64,000 bases of DNA from Silanimonas sp044377035. Its GTDB lineage: Bacteria > Pseudomonadota > Gammaproteobacteria > Xanthomonadales > Xanthomonadaceae. Position numbers and translations under genes: made by a program. Numbering within the stretch: the first letter of the stretch is position 1; every line of letters starts with the position of its first letter. Below the pieces are notes generated by a model. That model had not been told where the DNA came from and made no database searches. It was given only the letters and a program-made list of their open reading frames with translations. The stretch is from assembly GCF_044377035.1 (NCBI RefSeq), contig NZ_JBILJW010000007.1, positions 62,001 through 126,000 of the forward strand. The letters run 5' to 3'. Positions 38,048 to 47,043 of the stretch are shown piece after piece.

Positions 38048-40035
38048 GCCCGCGCTGGGTGCTGCCGATCGCCCTCGGGTTCGGCGCGACGGCCGCGCAG
38101 GCCCAGCCGTCCGCCGAGGATTTGCTCGATCTCGAGCTGCAGCAATTGCTTGAGCTGCCGGTGAGCGTGGCCAGTCGCAGCGAGCAGCGCAGCGCCGATG
38201 CCGCGGCCGCGGTCTTCGTCATCGACCAGGCCACCCTGCGCCGCTCCGGCATCCAGCGGCTTCCCGATGCCTTGCGCCTGGTGCCGGGCCTGCATGTCGG
38301 CAAGTGGGACGGCAACAAATGGGCCATCGCCAGCCGCAATGCGATGAGCCGCTTCACCAGCACGATGCTGCTCCTTGTCGACGGCCGTCCGGCCTACACG
38401 CCGCTCTTCGGCGGCGTGCGCTGGGAGACCTTCGACCTGCCGATCGACGAGATCGAGCGCATCGAGGTGGTGCGCGGTCCGGGTGGCCCACTGTGGGGGG
38501 CCAACGCCGTCGACGGCATCATCTCCATCGTCACCCGTCGCAGCGACGCCACGCTCGGGCAGCGCATCGCCGTTGGCCTCGGCGAAGGTGATGTCGATCG
38601 CTTCGCGGAAGCGCGCACCGGCCAACGCCTCGGCGACTGGACGTGGCGGCTCGGGCTGCGCTGGATGGATTCCGCCCCCGGGCTGCTGCCGCCGATCGGC
38701 CAGAGCGCGTGGACGGCGCCGCGTGCCGTGGGCGACGAAGGCCGCGACGAGGGTCGGTTCCGGACGGCCATGCTGCGTTTCGACAGCCCCGAGGACCGCC
38801 CCGGCGGCGCCCTGACGGCCTGGCTCGGCCACCGCGAGGGCCGCTTCATCGACCAGCGCCTCGTCGGTGGGCTGCCGCGCGACAACCTCAACTGGTTCGA
38901 CCTCGACTACGCGGCCGGCGAGTGGCGCCGCGGCCTCGCCGACGGCCAGGCGCTGGCGCTGCGCGCCAGCCTGCAACGGCTCGACCTCGGCGACGCGACG
39001 CTCGACGACACGCAGCGGGTGGTCGACGTCGACCTGCAGCACAGCGGCACCCACGGGCGCCACGCGTGGACCTGGGGCCTCGGCTACAACCATTACCGCA
39101 GCGAAACGCGCACGCCGCAGCGATCGGCGACACCGCCCTGCACCGGTTGCTTCGGCGCCGAGCCGCCGATCGGCACCGACGCCAAGCGCAGCGTCTTCGC
39201 GCAGACGCAGTCCGACCTCGGCCGCGGCTGGACGTTGATCGCGGGCGCCAAGGTCGAAGATTCCCGCAGCATGGACTGGGACACGCAGCCGACCGTGCGG
39301 CTTCGTTGGCAGCCGGGCTTCGGCGGGACGTTCTGGGGTGGGTGGACGCGGGCCCTGCGCTCATCCACGCGCCTCGAGCGCGATGGCGCGCTGTTCAACG
39401 TGCCGGCCAACCTCGCTCCGGCCTTCGGATGCCGGCGCTACGAGGCCGGCACTTGCATCATCGGCAATCCCTCGCAACCGCCTTGGCAGGTCGAGGTGGC
39501 CGAGCTCGGCTGGCGCCAACAGCTGTCGCCGGCGTTCTCGCTCGACGCCACGGCGTTCGAGAGCCGCTACGCCGACATGGCGACCACCCCTGGCTCGCGG
39601 GTGCGCGACCGCGTCCACGGTGTCGAAGTGGTGACGCAGTGGCTGCCCTCGGAGCGCTGGTCGGTGGATGCGTCGCTGACCTGGCACCGCGGACGTGACC
39701 GCTTCATCGGCCAACCCGGCCGCATCGACACCTTCTTCCTGCCCGAGCTGAGCGGGCAGGTGCACGTGCAATGGTCGCCGTCCGATGCCATCGACGTCGA
39801 CCTGCGCTGGTGGCGCGGGGACGACCGCGCGAGCAACTCCGCGCGCATCGGCGCGCTGCCGGGCGAGGACCGCATCGACCTGCGGCTGGCCTGGCGCCCG
39901 TCGCCGGGCTGGGAAACGGCGCTGTCCATCGGCAATGCGAACGACACGCGGGCAGTCGAATACCTCGAGAGCCTGCGGGTGAACACCGCGGTGCCGCGCA
40001 GCATCACCTGGTCCGTGGCTTGGAGCCCGCCATGA
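38044..40035 (+). CDS. TonB-dependent receptor-like outer-membrane protein
   Basis: The protein has 663 residues from a GTG that overlaps the upstream stop. This start gives a signal peptide (WVLPIALGFGATAAQA, cut near residue 20). Residues about 25-170 form the plug domain (VFVIDQATLRRSGIQRLPDALRLVPGLHVGK, LLVDGRPAYTPLFGGVRWETFDLPIDEIERIEVVRGPGGPLWGANAVDGIISIVTR). The rest is a beta-barrel with alternating aromatic residues, ending in an aromatic-Ser-Pro segment (TWSVAWSPP). It is short for the family, and no TonB box is evident. Being translated with a phosphodiesterase, a YfiR-like protein and a kinase suggests an outer-membrane sensor for c-di-GMP control. That is inferred. Confidence 0.85.
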   Translation: MSPRWVLPIALGFGATAAQAQPSAEDLLDLELQQLLELPVSVASRSEQRSADAAAAVFVIDQATLRRSGIQRLPDALRLVPGLHVGKWDGNKWAIASRNAMSRFTSTMLLLVDGRPAYTPLFGGVRWETFDLPIDEIERIEVVRGPGGPLWGANAVDGIISIVTRRSDATLGQRIAVGLGEGDVDRFAEARTGQRLGDWTWRLGLRWMDSAPGLLPPIGQSAWTAPRAVGDEGRDEGRFRTAMLRFDSPEDRPGGALTAWLGHREGRFIDQRLVGGLPRDNLNWFDLDYAAGEWRRGLADGQALALRASLQRLDLGDATLDDTQRVVDVDLQHSGTHGRHAWTWGLGYNHYRSETRTPQRSATPPCTGCFGAEPPIGTDAKRSVFAQTQSDLGRGWTLIAGAKVEDSRSMDWDTQPTVRLRWQPGFGGTFWGGWTRALRSSTRLERDGALFNVPANLAPAFGCRRYEAGTCIIGNPSQPPWQVEVAELGWRQQLSPAFSLDATAFESRYADMATTPGSRVRDRVHGVEVVTQWLPSERWSVDASLTWHRGRDRFIGQPGRIDTFFLPELSGQVHVQWSPSDAIDVDLRWWRGDDRASNSARIGALPGEDRIDLRLAWRPSPGWETALSIGNANDTRAVEYLESLRVNTAVPRSITWSVAWSPP

Positions 40036-40589
40036 TGCGGGCTCGGGTTCGATCATCCGTCGCGATGCTGCTGGCGCTGGTGCTGGCACCCGCCGCCCAT
40101 GCCAGCGGCGCGGCGGACGAGTACGCGCTGAAGGCCGCGTTCCTCTTCAACTTCACCCGCTTCGTCGAGTGGCCGCCGGACGCCTTTCCCTCCGGGGACG
40201 GCGCCTTCCGCATCTGCGTGTTCGGCACTGACCCGTTCGGCGCCCGCTTGGACGCCCTTGGCCGGCGGCGCGTCGGCACACGCGCCATCGAAATCGCCCG
40301 CCCGTCGGCCCTCGCCGACCTGCCGCGCTGCCAGATCGCCTACCTCGGCGTCGGCACGCCGGCCGCGATCGAGGCCGCCGCGACCGCCAACGCCGCCCCC
40401 ACCACGCTCACCGTCGCCAGCGACGCCGCCTTCGCCCGCGAAGGCGGCATGGTGGCGCTCGTCACCGTCAGCGGCCGCGTAAGGCTGCACGTCAACCTCG
40501 CGAGCATCCGTCGTTCGCCGCTGCGCTTCAGCGCCAAGCTGCTGGAGGTTTCGGAGGTGCGGCACGGCGGCAGCGGTGGCGGCCGGTGA
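40032..40589 (+). CDS. YfiR-family periplasmic protein
   Basis: This protein of 185 residues starts at the first of two consecutive ATGs, overlapping the receptor stop (ATGA). It has a signal peptide (SVAMLLALVLAPAAHA) followed by the YfiR hallmark EYALKAAFLFNFTRFVEWPPDAF. Later motifs are FRICVFGTDPFG and REGGMVALVTVSGRVRLHVNLASIRRSPLRFSAKLLEVS. In Pseudomonas, YfiR represses the diguanylate cyclase YfiN in the periplasm. Here the downstream partner has a CHASE8-like periplasmic region attached to a kinase instead, so YfiR probably regulates that kinase. Confidence 0.88.
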   Translation: MMRARVRSSVAMLLALVLAPAAHASGAADEYALKAAFLFNFTRFVEWPPDAFPSGDGAFRICVFGTDPFGARLDALGRRRVGTRAIEIARPSALADLPRCQIAYLGVGTPAAIEAAATANAAPTTLTVASDAAFAREGGMVALVTVSGRVRLHVNLASIRRSPLRFSAKLLEVSEVRHGGSGGGR

Positions 40590-42559
40590 TCCGCGGCCTG
40601 CGCACCCTGTCGATCCGGACGCGGCTGCTGGCCGTCATCGGCGCGGTCACGCTGCTGGCAATCACCACCTTCGGCGCCATCGCGCTGGTGAGCGAGCGCG
40701 ACGCGGCCCGCGATGCGCTGGGCTCGGAGCAGGCGGCGCTGGCGACGCTGGTGGCGAACCGCAGCGCCGCCGCCCTGCTCTTTGGTGATCCGTCGCTGGC
40801 GCAGGAGAACCTCGATGCACTGAGCGGCATCGCCCACGTGCAAGCGGCCTGCCTGTACGACAACGAGGGCCGCCTGTTCACCGGCTACACCACCGCCGAC
40901 GTCACGGCCTGTCCGCAGACGCGCAGCGCCGCCGGGGTGGTGCCCGGCGGTTCGCTGGTGGTCGAGGTGCCGGTCGAGCTCGACGAGATCGTCGGTTCGC
41001 TTTCGCTGCGTTCCAGTCTTGGCCCGGTGGAGGCGCGCCTGCGCGAACAGGCGGAGACCTGGGCGGCCGCAGGCGCGGTGGGCGCCGTCCTCGCCCTGGT
41101 GCTCGCCGCCCTGCTGGAGCGGCTGATCTCCGGCCCGATCCGGCGCGTCAGCGCCGTGGTCGAGTCGATCGACACCAGCAATGCGCAAGGCCGTCGCGCG
41201 CCCGTGGAGGGCGACGACGAGGTCAGCCACCTCGCCGAGGCGTTCAACCGCATGCTCGACCGCCTCGATGAGCAGACCCGCGGCCTCAAGCTGCAGGCGG
41301 AATACAACGAGGTTCTGTTCAAGCGCTCGCCGCTGCCGGTGATCGTGGTCGATCCGCGCGCGAACTGCATGGTCGACTGCAACGAGGCGGCGGTGGCCAT
41401 CTATGGCTGGGGCAATCGCGATGCCACGCTGAACACGAATGCGGCCGATGTCTCCACGCCATTGCAGTACGACGGCACGCCGTCCGAGCAGGCCAGCGTC
41501 CCCTACACCGTGGCGGCCCTGGCCGGCCAAGCCCAGGTCTATGACTGGCGCCATCGCCGCCCCGACGGCACGGAATTCGACGCCGAGGTACACCTGACGC
41601 GCTTCGGGCCGGAAGAGGCGCCGCTGCTGCTGGCCAGCCTGTTCGACGTCACCGAGCGCAAGGCCGCCGCCGCTGCCCTGCAGCGCCTGAACGAGGCCCT
41701 CGAATCGCGCGTGGCCGAGCGCACGCACGACCTCGCCGCATCGAACGCCGAGCTCTCGGCGACGGTGGAGCAGCTCCGCCGCGCCCAGGTCGAACTGGTG
41801 CGCAGCGAGCGCCTCGCCTCGCTGGGTTCGCTGGTGGCCGGCGTCGCCCACGAACTCAATACACCGCTCGGCAGCGCGCTGCTGGTCGCCACCACGCTGG
41901 GCGACGGCATCGAAGAGCTGCGGCGCAAGCTCGACACCGGAGAGCTGAAGCGCTCGACGCTCGACACCTTCCTCGAGCAGCAGGCCGAAGCGCAGGCGCT
42001 GATCGTCCGCAACGCGCGGCGCGCCGCCGAGCTGATCGGCCGTTTCAAGCAGGTGGCGGTCGACCAGACCTCCGAGCAGCGTCGCCGCTTCGACCTCGCG
42101 GAAGTGGTGGACGAGATCATCGGCACGCTGCAGCCGCGGCTGCGGAAGACGCCGCACCAGGTGGTCGTCGACATCGCCCCGGGCCTCGCGATGGACAGCT
42201 ACCCCGGGCCGCTGGGCCAGGTGGTGACGAATCTCGTGCTGAACGCGCTGCTGCACGGCCTCGGCGACCGCCCCGGCGAAGTGCGCGTGGTGGCCAGCCC
42301 GCTCGACGCGGATCACGTGGCCTTGAGCGTCAGCGACGACGGCGTGGGCATCCCGGCCGAGCACCTGCCGCGGATCTTCGATCCGTTCTTCACCACCAAG
42401 CTCGGCGAAGGCGGCAGCGGCCTCGGCCTGCACATCGTCTACAGCCTGGTGCAGCGCAGCCTCGGCGGTCGCATCGACGTGGAGAGCCGCTCCGGCCACG
42501 GCGCGCGCTTCACCGTGGTGATGCCGGTGAACGCGCCGAAGAGCGCCGAAGCGGGCTGA
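40586..42559 (+). CDS. membrane histidine kinase (CHASE8-HAMP-PAS-kinase), YfiR partner
   Basis: The protein has 657 residues from a GTG overlapping the yfiR stop. Two membrane segments (about 14-33 and 152-175) enclose a periplasmic CHASE8-like region with ATLVANRSAAALLFGDPSLAQENLDALSGI, as in YfiN-type proteins. A HAMP domain follows (LISGPIRRVSAVVESI), then a PAS domain (LFKRSPLPVIVVDPRANCMVDCNEAAVAIYG) and a coiled coil. The phosphoacceptor His is in SLGSLVAGVAHELNTPLGSALL. The ATPase domain has VVTNLVLNALLHG, DDGVGIPAEHL and FDPFFTTKLGEGGSGLGL. The periplasmic part suits regulation by YfiR. The likely target is the receiver of the first gene of the operon. Confidence 0.88.
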   Translation: MIRGLRTLSIRTRLLAVIGAVTLLAITTFGAIALVSERDAARDALGSEQAALATLVANRSAAALLFGDPSLAQENLDALSGIAHVQAACLYDNEGRLFTGYTTADVTACPQTRSAAGVVPGGSLVVEVPVELDEIVGSLSLRSSLGPVEARLREQAETWAAAGAVGAVLALVLAALLERLISGPIRRVSAVVESIDTSNAQGRRAPVEGDDEVSHLAEAFNRMLDRLDEQTRGLKLQAEYNEVLFKRSPLPVIVVDPRANCMVDCNEAAVAIYGWGNRDATLNTNAADVSTPLQYDGTPSEQASVPYTVAALAGQAQVYDWRHRRPDGTEFDAEVHLTRFGPEEAPLLLASLFDVTERKAAAAALQRLNEALESRVAERTHDLAASNAELSATVEQLRRAQVELVRSERLASLGSLVAGVAHELNTPLGSALLVATTLGDGIEELRRKLDTGELKRSTLDTFLEQQAEAQALIVRNARRAAELIGRFKQVAVDQTSEQRRRFDLAEVVDEIIGTLQPRLRKTPHQVVVDIAPGLAMDSYPGPLGQVVTNLVLNALLHGLGDRPGEVRVVASPLDADHVALSVSDDGVGIPAEHLPRIFDPFFTTKLGEGGSGLGLHIVYSLVQRSLGGRIDVESRSGHGARFTVVMPVNAPKSAEAG

Positions 42560-42580
42560 GCGCCGATACGTCGGCTCAGC
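42555..42580. terminator. hairpin between convergent genes
   Basis: GCTGAG...CCGA and TCGG...CTCAGC pair around a TACG loop, with a small bulge, spanning the stop codon of the kinase gene and ending before the J-domain gene on the other strand. A short T/A context and its convergent setting suggest a bidirectional terminator. Confidence 0.4.
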
Positions 42581-42911
42581 GCTTCAGCAGGCGGCGCCAC
42601 CACGGCGCGCGCTTGTGGCTCGACGCCGACGGCTTCGCCAACGGCTCGGCAGGCAGGTCGGGACGCACGAGATCGCTGTCGGCCAGCGCCTGCGCCCAGG
42701 CGCCGTCCTCCATCAGCAGTTCGACGCGCCAGTCGCGCAGGCGGCGCGCCACGAGGTACACCGCGTCGTACGCGGCACGGCGGTCGGCGTCGAGCAGCAC
42801 GGCCTTCGCGCGCTGCGCGAGCTCGCGGTCCTTCGTCGCGCCGATCGCCCGTTTCAGGGCGGCCTCGTCGGCGCCAAAGCCGAGGCCGAGGCGTTCGTAG
42901 AGGTCACGCAT
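42576..42911 (-). CDS. small J-domain-like protein lacking HPD
   Basis: This protein of 111 residues starts MRDLYERLGLGFGADEAALKRAIG. The first ~55 residues follow the J-domain helix pattern (ending VLLDADRRAAYDAVY), but the His-Pro-Asp loop needed to stimulate DnaK is missing. The C-terminal part ends in a basic tail (KRAPWWRRLLKR). It overlaps the upstream TerB-J gene by 8 bases. It may pair with that protein and modulate it. Function is not established. Confidence 0.65.
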   Translation of the reverse strand: MRDLYERLGLGFGADEAALKRAIGATKDRELAQRAKAVLLDADRRAAYDAVYLVARRLRDWRVELLMEDGAWAQALADSDLVRPDLPAEPLAKPSASSHKRAPWWRRLLKR

Positions 42912-43653
42912 CGTCGTCGTCCTGCAGGCGCTTCCACGCCTTCTGCACCGCGTCGAATCGCTCGGCCGACGCAGCCTTCGTGGCCTCATCGGCCTGCAGC
43001 TGGCGATCGGGATGGTGCTGGCGCGAGAGCTTCCGCCAGGCGGCCTTGATCGCGATCGGCGTGGCGTCCGCCTTCAGGCCGAGCACCAGCAGGGCATCGC
43101 GGCGCTCGGCATCGGCCTGCGCGGCCTTGCCGGCATCGGCCTCGCGGGCCTTCTGGCGGGCGGCACGGGAGCGCGCGACGGCTTCCGCCGCCGCGAAGAA
43201 CGCCGGGTCGGAGAGATCCGCCGGTGCCTCGAACTCGAAGCCGAGCAAGGCCTCGAAGCGCTCCGGCAACAGCGACGCCGGGGCGGCGAGCAGGTCGGAG
43301 AGGAAGATCAACGCATGGCGTTCGATCTGCGAGATGCGGCCGTCGGCCGCGGCCACGCGAATGTAGAGGTCGAGCAGCGAGACGGTGCGCTTCGGCGAAC
43401 GCTGGCCGCGCAGGAAGCGGAACAGCTTCGGCAGGTCCTTCGGCATCGCATCGGCGGCGAAGGCCTCGGCGATCTCCTGCAGCGGCACGCCCTCGGGGTC
43501 GTGCGTCAGTGCAAGGCCGACCTCATGGAACTCGCGCGCATCGAGCGGTCCATCGAGCACCGCCAACCACAGCGCGGACGCGCGGATGCTGTCGGAGAGC
43601 CGCTGAGGGCTCTCCTGCAGGCGCTGCACCAGCCCGGGCGCGGTGCCGTTCAA
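42904..43653 (-). CDS. TerB-like/J-domain co-chaperone protein (DjlA-like)
   Basis: This 249-residue cytoplasmic protein has residues about 85-150 forming a TerB/DjlA-like helical segment (TVSLLDLYIRVAAADGRISQIERHALIFLSDLL). Residues about 185-245 form a J-domain with the HPD loop in WRKLSRQHHPDRQ. DjlA itself has an N-terminal membrane segment, absent here. It follows the 253-residue gene by 7 bases and overlaps the HPD-less J gene, forming a three-gene unit. A DnaK partner role is supported by the intact HPD. Its clients are unknown. Confidence 0.75.
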   Translation of the reverse strand: MNGTAPGLVQRLQESPQRLSDSIRASALWLAVLDGPLDAREFHEVGLALTHDPEGVPLQEIAEAFAADAMPKDLPKLFRFLRGQRSPKRTVSLLDLYIRVAAADGRISQIERHALIFLSDLLAAPASLLPERFEALLGFEFEAPADLSDPAFFAAAEAVARSRAARQKAREADAGKAAQADAERRDALLVLGLKADATPIAIKAAWRKLSRQHHPDRQLQADEATKAASAERFDAVQKAWKRLQDDDDA

Positions 43654-43660
43654 GCCCGCC

Positions 43661-44422
43661 TCAGACGTGGGCGTCAGGGTTCAGCAGCAGGCCGGCCAAC
43701 CAGCTTTCGCCGCGTTCCAGCAGCTCCACCGGCGTGTACTGCCAGCCGGTGACGATCATCGCTTCGGCGATGGCGAACTCGCGCTGCGGCTTGTTGAAGC
43801 TGCGCTCGCCGGCCTTGACCATCTCCAGCACGAAGGACGGCGGCGGCACCGCCTCGGGATCCGCAGCGCCGGCCATCACTTCGGCGACGCTGCCGAGGTT
43901 GGCACCCTGCCCCTTCACCAGCGCTTCGACACGCGCCAGAGCCGTGGCCTGCGCATCGCCGGTTTCCTCGACGTGCGGGGCGGCGGCGGCCAGGGTCTTG
44001 CAGATGGTGTTGAGCTGGCCGGTGGCCTTCATGCGCGCGAGCTTGGCGGCGCCGGCGGCACCTTCCGCCGCTTCGAGGTCCTGCTGCAGGCGCTCGATCT
44101 CGGCATTGGCGTCGGTGGGGATTCCGTGGTCGAGCAGACGCAGCACTTCCTTCTGCAGCTCCGAGTAGAGCGAAGGGTGGCTGGACTTGAGGTTGCGCGC
44201 GGCCATCTGCCAGGCGTAGGCCACCTGCTGTCCGCTGCGTTCGGACGGCGCAGGCGGGCCATCGGGCTTCTCCGCGCCGGGCGCCGGCACGCCGATCCCC
44301 GTACCCAGCATCGACAGCGCGGTATCCAGGCGGTGGCACAGGTCGGATTGGTCGAACTGTCGCATCGCCTTTCGGAGCTCGATGCGGCAGTCGATCAGCA
44401 GGGGTCGGAGGGGCAGGTCCAT
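43661..44422 (-). CDS. hypothetical helical protein linked to J-domain genes
   Basis: This 253-residue protein is not recognised. It is soluble, mostly helical, with a coiled-coil-prone stretch (about 105-135, SELQKEVLRLLDHGIPTDANAEIERLQQDLEAAEG) and no signal peptide or catalytic motif. C-terminal segments FVLEMVKAGERSFNKPQREFAIAEAMIVTGW look conserved in character. It is 7 bases upstream of the TerB-J gene, so the three probably act together. It could be a client-recruiting or scaffold protein. This is a guess. Confidence 0.7.
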   Translation of the reverse strand: MDLPLRPLLIDCRIELRKAMRQFDQSDLCHRLDTALSMLGTGIGVPAPGAEKPDGPPAPSERSGQQVAYAWQMAARNLKSSHPSLYSELQKEVLRLLDHGIPTDANAEIERLQQDLEAAEGAAGAAKLARMKATGQLNTICKTLAAAAPHVEETGDAQATALARVEALVKGQGANLGSVAEVMAGAADPEAVPPPSFVLEMVKAGERSFNKPQREFAIAEAMIVTGWQYTPVELLERGESWLAGLLLNPDAHV

Positions 44423-44441
44423 GCCCGCATTCTAGCCACGC

Positions 44442-45038
44442 TCAGCGGCGATGGCCGCCCACTTCGACGAAGGCGAGGAACTCGGCGCGGGTGCGGGCGT
44501 CGTCTCGGAACAGGCCGCGCATGGTCGAGGTCACCATGCTGACGCCGCGCGTGTGCACCCCGCGCGTGGTCATGCACTCGTGGCTGGCCTCGATGACCAC
44601 GCCGACACCGCGCGGCTGCAGCACGCGCTCGATGCAGTCGGCGATCTGGGCGGTGAGCTTCTCCTGCACCTGCAGGCGGCGCGAGTAGGCCTCGACCACG
44701 CGGGCCAGCTTGCTGATGCCGACCACCTTGCCGCCCGGGAGGTAGCCCACGTGGGCTTTGCCGATGATCGGCGCGAGGTGGTGCTCGCAGTGGCTCTCGA
44801 AGGGGATGTCGCGCAGCACGACCATCTCGTCGTAACCCTCGACTTCCTCGAAGGTGCGCGCGAGGTAGGCATCCGGGTCGAGCGTGTAGCCGCTGAACCA
44901 CTCGCGCCAGGCGCGGGCGACGCGCAGCGGGGTGTCGACGAGGCCTTCGCGCGCCGGGTCGTCGCCCGCCCAGCGCAGCAGGGTGCGGACGGCCGCTTCG
45001 GCGTCGGTGCGGGTAACGCGATCAGTGTCGTCGCTCAT
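44442..45038 (-). CDS. folE: GTP cyclohydrolase I
   Basis: FolE converts GTP to dihydroneopterin triphosphate, the first step of folate and pterin synthesis. The 198-residue protein has the Zn ligands in FESHCEHHLAPIIGKAHVGYLP (Cys and His, about residue 84-87) and Cys in IEASHECMTTRGV. The substrate-binding segment VVGISKLARVVEAYSRRLQVQEKLT is also present. Length and motifs are fully typical. It may supply the pterin cofactor for phenylalanine hydroxylase PhhA encoded 13 kb away. That link is inferred. Confidence 0.95.
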   Translation of the reverse strand: MSDDTDRVTRTDAEAAVRTLLRWAGDDPAREGLVDTPLRVARAWREWFSGYTLDPDAYLARTFEEVEGYDEMVVLRDIPFESHCEHHLAPIIGKAHVGYLPGGKVVGISKLARVVEAYSRRLQVQEKLTAQIADCIERVLQPRGVGVVIEASHECMTTRGVHTRGVSMVTSTMRGLFRDDARTRAEFLAFVEVGGHRR

Positions 45039-45133
45039 GGGGGGTCTTCACGCGTAGGCTTCAGTTTTCACACCCTAGGCCGCATCGCGTTCACGCGGCG
45101 AGAAGCCCCACCGTCGTTCAACCGGCCACTTGC

Positions 45134-46363
45134 TCAGTTCGGAAGCGGCCGCGTGGCGCGATGGGCCAACACCCACGCGGCACCGAGCAATCCGGCCGAG
45201 AACAGGAAGGCCGCACCGGGCAGGTAGGCCGGCGGATGCTCGCCGATGAAGAGCCGGAAGATGCCAGTGAACAGGAAGGGCCCAAAGATGCCCGCCGTCG
45301 AGACCAGCGAGGCCAGCGAACCCTGCAGGCGGCCCTGCAGCGTTGGATCGACGCGCTGCGTGACGAGGCTCTGTGTCGCCGGGCCGGCGAGTCCCCACAG
45401 CGCCAGCAGCGGCACCGACAGCAGGAACATCGCACCGGTCGGCGCCAGACCCATCCACGCGAAGCCGGCGATGCCACTGGCCAGCCCGATACCCACCGCG
45501 CGGCGCTCGCCGATGCGCGGCACGAGCTTCCGCACCAGAACGGCCTGCACGAAGGCATTGCAGATGCCGACGAGGCCAAGCGTCAGCCCGACATCAAGCT
45601 CGCTCCAGCCGTAGCGGTAATCGGTGTACAGCACGTACACGCTCGGCAGCACGTAGTGCGCGAGTTGCGAGAGGAACACGACGCCCGCGAGGCCCAGCAC
45701 GCCGCGGGCTTGGGCCAGCAATCCCAGCGCTCCCAGCGGGCTCGCGCGCTTCACGTCGAAACGGACGCTGCGCTTCTCCACCGGCAGCGACTCCGGCAGC
45801 ACGAAGAATCCGTAGAGGAAGTTCGCCAGCGACAGGCCGGCCGCCACCCAGAACGGCAAGCGCACGTCGATCTCGCCGAGCACGCCGCCCAGCGCCGGGC
45901 CGAGCACGAAGCCGATGCCAAAGGCCGCGCCGAGCATGCCGAACGCGCCGGCGCGTTTCTCCGCCGGCGTGATGTCGGCGATGTAGGCATTCGCGGTGCT
46001 GATCGAGGCCGAGGTGATGCCGGCCAGCACGCGCCCGAGGAACAGCAAGGGCAGCGTGTTCGCCAAGGCCATCAGCACGAAATCGAGGCCCAGGCCCAGG
46101 TTCGACAGCAGCACCACCGGCCGCCGGCCGAAGCGGTCCGACAACGCGCCCTGGATCGGCGACGCAAGGAACTGGGTCAGCGCGAACACGCTGCCGAACA
46201 CACCGACCCACCAGGCCGCGGTCTCGATCGAGCCGCCGACGAACTGCTTGATCAGGTGCGGCAGCACCGGGATGACAACGCCGATCGCGAGGATGTCGAG
46301 CGCGACGGTGATCCAGATGAAGACGAGGCCCGGAGGGCGTCGGGCCGGGGCGGCAGCGTCCAC
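45134..46363 (-). CDS. MFS exporter of the TCR/Tet family
   Basis: Inner-membrane transporter of 409 residues with 12 hydrophobic segments, from a GTG start. It has TM1 ITVALDILAIGVVIPVLPHL and the loop 2-3 motif GALSDRFGRRPVVLLSNLG. The antiporter motif C-like segment is GAAFGIGFVLGPALGGVLGE. The order and motifs match TetA-type drug/H+ antiporters. Many chromosomal members export other compounds, so tetracycline resistance should not be assumed. No TetR-type regulator is adjacent. Confidence 0.82.
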   Translation of the reverse strand: MDAAAPARRPPGLVFIWITVALDILAIGVVIPVLPHLIKQFVGGSIETAAWWVGVFGSVFALTQFLASPIQGALSDRFGRRPVVLLSNLGLGLDFVLMALANTLPLLFLGRVLAGITSASISTANAYIADITPAEKRAGAFGMLGAAFGIGFVLGPALGGVLGEIDVRLPFWVAAGLSLANFLYGFFVLPESLPVEKRSVRFDVKRASPLGALGLLAQARGVLGLAGVVFLSQLAHYVLPSVYVLYTDYRYGWSELDVGLTLGLVGICNAFVQAVLVRKLVPRIGERRAVGIGLASGIAGFAWMGLAPTGAMFLLSVPLLALWGLAGPATQSLVTQRVDPTLQGRLQGSLASLVSTAGIFGPFLFTGIFRLFIGEHPPAYLPGAAFLFSAGLLGAAWVLAHRATRPLPN

Positions 46364-46434
46364 GCGGAAAGCCGTTCGAAGAGGGCGCGCAGTGTAGCGC
46401 GGCGCCTACCGTCCGCCGTGCAGGCGTGCCGCGC

Positions 46435-47043
46435 TCAGGGCACCAGCCACTCGCCGCGCCAGGGCCCGAAACCAACGCGCGAGAAGCGCGCCCGCCGATG
46501 GCCTTCGAACGCGAGGTGCAGCCACTCCATGCGCTGCAGCGGCACCGTCACCACCGCGAAGTTCGCCCGGCCGGCCGCGCTCTCGGCTTCGTTGGGACGA
46601 TCCTTCGACAGATGCGCGGGCAGCCCGCTGGTCGGCAGCGGCGCGGGGGTGCCGGGCGCGGCCTCGGCGAGGTAGCAGCGCCGTGACATCAGCCCGGTGC
46701 GCTTCCAAGCGAGCTCCGCGACCGCGTCGTCGTGGTGCAGGACGGCGCGACCTTCGGCGCGAAGCTGGATGCTCTGCCCGTAGAAGCACAGCGCCACGCG
46801 CGGGTCGCGCTCCAGCTCGGCCCACTTCTCGCTTCGCCGATCGGTGTGGAAACCCAGCACGCCGCGCTCCCGATCCACCTGCCGCAACACGACGTAGCGC
46901 GCGCTGGGGCCGCGGGGTGAACTGGTGGCCAGCACCGCCTGGTGGAAAGCCGAGTGCCGCAAGCGTTGGCCATCGGCGAGCTGGCTCCAGAGCTGTTCGA
47001 GCACGCTGGCGAAAGTGAGCGAGGCGGGTTCACGGCTGTCCAT
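46435..47043 (-). CDS. pyridoxamine 5'-phosphate oxidase-like flavoprotein
   Basis: This protein of 202 residues starts MDSREPASLTF, preferred to a long Arg-rich extension. It has a split-barrel flavin-binding pattern: SARYVVLRQVDRERGVLGFHTDRRSEKWAELERDPRVALCFYG, the layout of the Alr4036/PNPOx family. The C-terminal end W-x-x-x-W-L-V-P is kept. Canonical PdxH substrate residues are not evident, so it is more likely a general FMN-binding protein than PdxH. It is divergent from the DCC gene. Confidence 0.75.
   Translation of the reverse strand: MDSREPASLTFASVLEQLWSQLADGQRLRHSAFHQAVLATSSPRGPSARYVVLRQVDRERGVLGFHTDRRSEKWAELERDPRVALCFYGQSIQLRAEGRAVLHHDDAVAELAWKRTGLMSRRCYLAEAAPGTPAPLPTSGLPAHLSKDRPNEAESAAGRANFAVVTVPLQRMEWLHLAFEGHRRARFSRVGFGPWRGEWLVP

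Noticed and set aside
45134..46363. Tetracycline resistance gene
   Set aside because: The protein is of the TCR/Tet family, but there is no TetR neighbour or mobile element. Family membership alone does not show resistance.
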